64,000 nt of DNA, taken from positions 1,302,001-1,366,000 of the forward strand of contig OX467084.1 in NCBI GenBank assembly GCA_950106755.1, in the 5' to 3' direction. Position 1 is the first letter of the stretch; every line of letters starts with the position of its first letter. Below are positions 59,641 to 64,000 of this stretch, one piece after another. The stretch is from Climacium dendroides. Lineage: Eukaryota > Streptophyta > Bryopsida > Hypnales > Climaciaceae. The position numbers and the translations under genes were made by a program. Below the pieces are notes generated by a model that was not told the origin of the DNA, searched no databases, and saw only the letters and a program-made list of their open reading frames with translations.

Positions 59641-61211
59641 CATCCATCTTTTGGATTAATAAATACTTTTCAACCACATTCATGTACTTTTCATCCAAAT
59701 TTGGTAACTTCATCCACATTTTAATTAGAAATGGAAAATTTATGGTGAAAAATATTTAATTTTACTTGACAAAAAGTGAACATTTATTATAAAACATATA
59801 GTACAATTTGGCACCATGGTGCCAAAATAAGCAAGGTTGTTTATGACTCCATTCTATGCGTATATTTGTAATTTTAGGGCAAACCACTTCAAAAAATCAC
59901 AAAAATTACAATTTGAATCGAAAAACTATTATTCCACTTGGGGTTCGATTTAAGATACAAACGCACACCTCTGAAAAATATATGTACTTCTTGGAATTAT
60001 CCCTAACATGTTCAAATTGCAAATCAAGGTGGTAATAGACTTATTTACCTTATATATGAGCAATTTGTTACCTTTTAGAGAAGGAAGGCAAGAAATTGCC
60101 TATCTATAATGTTACAATTAAATTTTTGAGGCCAATCATCAACTCATTGCTTGTAATTTGAAAACTTTCCTTACAATTATGTAACCCATAAGAGGACATT
60201 TTTTTAACCCCTAAAACACCTATATGGATGAGAACACTTAGGACAATCAAGCTCATTATAAGTTGTAAGAATATAATACACTAAATTAGGTAAACCTACT
60301 ACAAGAGGATTGAAAATTAACACTCTAATTATTGAACCAATTTCTTAAGGACAGTATTTAACATAAAGATATACTAAACTCATTTTCAATGAATTGTATG
60401 GGTATTTCTTTCCAATGATAATTTTTACTTCCTTACACAAGAGAATAAAAAACCATGGATTACCATGTAGTCTACTTTGGCAACTTATACATCTTTTTCT
60501 TCATCTAAATTTTAGCCATGAAAATTATCTTGTTGGAATATGAAATGAGCTTATCAAGTCTACTTTCTACTCCAATTTGAAATTTTGAAAAACTACTAAA
60601 AATTTGATATTTTATAGCGATTTGAACTTTAAACCTGTAACCATGGAGTGCTGATTTTTTAATTTTAGAATGACATGGCAAAATAAAATGATCCATGATT
60701 TTCTACACTATAATATAAACCTCTGGAAAAATCTTTACAAGTTTTTTTTAACATATTTTGAATTTGATATGACTTTTTTTACTTTTTATTCAAAAACTCA
60801 TAGTAATTTCAATTTTTTACTAAAAAATCAGAATTTCTAAGACTTATACAAAAATCATAATCACATATCTGAAAAACAAACTCAAAAAGTCATTCTTAGA
60901 TAGGTGCTAAATGAAAACATAGACAAAAAATAAAGTTAAAAAAATGGTCATTGTCTCGGTCTTTCAAGGTTAAGGTAGGGACACCCAAATGCGCCACTTG
61001 AACAAATGTTCTCATAATATACATCTCCTACATCTACATATACTTATTGTTGAAGAAATGATTTTAGAAATCTTTAATCCCTTGTAACTTTGAAAAACCT
61101 TAATTCCTAAACCCTAGATCCCTTATAATTTTGTATATGGTCAACAAATGATGTATTCTTTGATGCATTGAAATCTCTTTTTATTTGAAAATTAGTTTTT
61201 TTATTGATCTA
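59640..61211. other. AT-rich intergenic DNA, no gene seen
   Basis: No open frame of note and no paired repeats found between the two copies of the repeat family. Confidence 0.45.
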
Positions 61212-62072
61212 ACTAGCAGTTGGCGCTTGCTATGCTATGCATTCATCATTAGAATTTTATAAGAATTTTTATGTATTAGATAGAATGCAGAACAAAAATT
61301 TCAATAAATCTTCAAATAAAAATGACTAAAATCTTTGTATAATTTTTTTTATAAGTAAGCATATATTGAAATGTACAATAGAAATTTATTGAATGATGAA
61401 TGAAATATATGCAATGGTAAATACTATAAAAGATACACATACATTAGAATGCATTAGAAATTTGACTCCATTGTTACAAAAAATGGCAACCCAAATTGAA
61501 AAATTGAAAAGAAAAACTTATAAATCTCAAAAACTTTGTGAACATCTTAATTGTTAAATCCAAAATCACTTCAATTGAATAAATTTCTCAAAATCATTTG
61601 GTAGTAGCAATAGAAAATTGAAATCATGAAAGCTCAAAGCTCACAAAGTACAAAATCATAGAAGTACAAAGAAGTGTAAAGCCAAGAGAAGCAATGGATT
61701 TGCTACCTCTATAATATCATCCTATGGATTCTCTTTAATATCACCTCAATTGCAACGACTATATTATTTCTATAATATCACCCTTCGTAAAAAATGATAT
61801 TACAAAAGTGATTGCAAACTGCTATTCTATTTCTCTAATATCACATTGTGTGAAAATACGATTTCTAAGTATGCATGATTGAAAATATTTTTTCAAAACA
61901 TTTAAAATAATTATTTTAAAGACTTATTGAAATCATTATCATGCATTCTATTCAAATATATCAAATTTTTACTAATATGTGATACAATGATTGCGTAGCA
62001 TAACAAACACGAGCCCCTAGTATTAATGGTAGCATTTGTGATATTACAAAGGGACTTATGATTTTAGTAGTA
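61212..62072. repeat. AT-rich repeat family, copy 2
   Basis: Closely matches 58867-59640 from ACTAGCAGTTGG at the left to CGAGCCCCTAGTATTAATGG at the right. About 100 bp longer inside than copy 1. Confidence 0.7.
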
Positions 62073-62360
62073 TGATGATATCACCTTTTGTAAAAAATGA
62101 TATTACAAAAGTGATTGCAAATTGCTACCCTATTTCTGTAATATCACATTGTGTGAAAATATGATTTCTATGTGTGTATGATTGAAAATATTTTCACAAA
62201 ATATTTAAAATAATTATTTTAAAGACTTATTGAAATCATTATCATGCATTCTATTCAAATATATCAAAATTTTACTAGTATGTGATACAATGATTGTGTA
62301 GCATAAGAAACACGAGCTCCTAGTATTAATGGTAGCATTTGTGATTTTAGTAGTATGATG
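62073..62360. repeat. AT-rich repeat family, partial tandem copy 3
   Basis: Repeats the last ~300 bp of copy 2 directly downstream (offset about 302 bp), from the ATATCACC motif to the shared TAGTATTAATGGTAGC edge. Confidence 0.7.
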
Positions 62361-64000
62361 GTAGAAATTGTATACAATAGAAAAAACAATGCTTTTAGGG
62401 TCCCTAGAGCTCACAATGAATTCATTGAAAAAACTATTGGAGGTTATGCTTCAATTGATGATGTACAAAATTGAAAATCCCCACACTTTGTACAAAATCT
62501 ATAAAATTGCGAACCCTTTGATCACTATAGAGAGAAACTAATTGATTCTACAAAAATTGCAATTGAATAAAAAAAATTGAGAATTCTTCATATATATTTT
62601 GGTCGACTCATTTTTTCATAAAAAAAAGCATACACATTATAATTTTCCATTGTTGTCCCTAAGTAGACTATTCTCATCCATTTAGATTTTGTTATGGTTC
62701 TTTGAATGTTCTATGTGTTCTTAGAAGTAACAGTGACTATTCAACCTAATTCTACCTTTTTTCTACTCCATGTATAGTTTAATTACATTGTAATGTAAAG
62801 AAGGTGCACTTGAGCTCCAATAGTAGGGTGCCTTTTAGGCCTTATTCTTCCAAACTAATCATACATCTAAACATCCACCTACCATATTCTATATACAATA
62901 GATCATTATAAATTTTCCAAAATTTATTGGTTCTAAAATGCAATGGAGGAAGTTTTGCATCACTAAAAGATACATCTGAGGAGGTTTGAGTAGGTACTTT
63001 ACTAGAAAAGTGTTCCAATGCTACAATATGGTATAAGAACAAGCCCATTGTAATGTAGCTACTTGTTTTGTTTACATGCAAGTAATATATATAGTATAGA
63101 GTCTCCCTCCTACTTAAAGTATGCAACATGAAAGTAATTCAATCCTATCTTTCAAACATGATGTAGGATTTAAGATGAAAAAACTTATAATTCATGCCAA
63201 CCAACAAATGGAATTTTAATGTACATTGTAAATTAATTTTAAATTTCATTTCAAAAGGTCCATGTAGATTTGTGATTAGTTTGATTTACTACCATGAAAA
63301 TGAATAATGGATTAGTACTTTCAGGCATTCAAATTATCTTGTACAATGTAGAGTATAATTGATAGATTTTGGAAGAGACAATTATCATTGTATCCTTATG
63401 TAATTGCATGGAAGCCTACAAAATTTCAACTTCAAAAAAATAAATCTCCATTTTTGGTGAATTTTAAAAGTTAATTTTCATGATTTTACAAGATATTTTC
63501 TTGCAAGCAATTGGTGGTGAATTTTTAAAGTTTGATTGTGGATATATATAGGGAGCATCCATACGCACATCTTACGCTAGGCAAGTTTCTCTAGAAAAGT
63601 TTTACAATTCCTTCTCTAGAGTTTTAAGTGTTAGGATGACAATGTTCATAAGAATAGATGTTTTTTTTGTTATAATTAGATTTCTCTATTTGTCACTCAT
63701 GTAGTAACTAATTTGGTACATTTGAGCATGATGGTACAATTACTTTGCCAAAATCTAATTCAAAATATAGAGATATAAGTTTGGTCATATGACGCCTCAA
63801 TTGAGTCCTTACTAGAAGCTTATATTTTTATTACTTAATGGGGTGTTTTTTAATATGAAAGATGTGCATATGAATGTTCCCTACATATTTATGCAATCTA
63901 ATTTTAAAAATTCATCACCAATTATTATTTTTTAAATATTATTTAAAACCATGAAAATTGACTTAAAAAATTCACCCAAAAATGGAATTTTGCTTTTTTT
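62361..64000. other. AT-rich DNA to window end, no gene seen
   Basis: Short open frames only; one at 62842-63129 (-) has no recognisable domain. Confidence 0.45.

Overview
The window reads as nuclear DNA of a land plant, most probably a moss. Genes have GT-AG introns, coding exons sit in AT-rich repeat-filled DNA, and a decayed PPR-protein fragment (39.7-40.1 kb) carries phrasing I associate with moss PPR families. Species cannot be fixed from sequence alone, and the moss call is inference.

Layout. 1-1482 (+): 3' half of a SET/MYND-type methyltransferase gene with TPR-like tail. 2847-5607 (-): a GH78 alpha-L-rhamnosidase gene of bacterial/fungal flavour with one intron. 5.7-12.4 kb: gene-free AT-rich DNA with simple repeats and a ~600 bp near-perfect palindrome. 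12454-16427: a ~4 kb solo LTR with target-site duplication. 16.6-17.3 kb: tandem repeats. 17437-21066 (-): a complete four-exon A-type cytochrome P450. 21.3-23.3 kb: small inverted-repeat elements. 23.8-27.4 kb: LTR-like DNA and a decayed gag-like retroelement on the minus strand. 27407-33992 (+): a heavily damaged multi-exon gene that appears to join a ParB-like DGNHR domain to a DNA-methyltransferase-like domain; a 2383 bp CACTA transposon sits inside one of its exons. 34-36 kb: AT-rich, ending in a pyrimidine minisatellite. 36253-37139 (+): a CWC21/SRRM2-type splicing factor whose last exon carries an out-of-frame 226 bp tandem duplication. 39.7-40.6 kb (-): crooked-neck and PPR pseudogene pieces fused together. 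41.5-50.45 kb: a gag-like relic (-) split by a second solo LTR of the same family, then a decayed Ty3/gypsy pol (+). 50.6-56.2 kb: a MITE, an unrecognised zinc-ribbon ORF, and intron-bearing truncated copies of CCT4 and VPS35. 56.8 kb: a tRNA-like SINE-type head. 57-64 kb: AT-rich repeats, no genes seen.

The four gene models with few or no lesions (SET protein, rhamnosidase, P450, CWC21) have unrelated functions; nothing suggests an operon or pathway cluster. The other half is a record of nested insertions and partial gene copies. The most interesting item is the ParB/methyltransferase-like relic, an architecture I know from bacteria and phages, here with spliceosomal introns.
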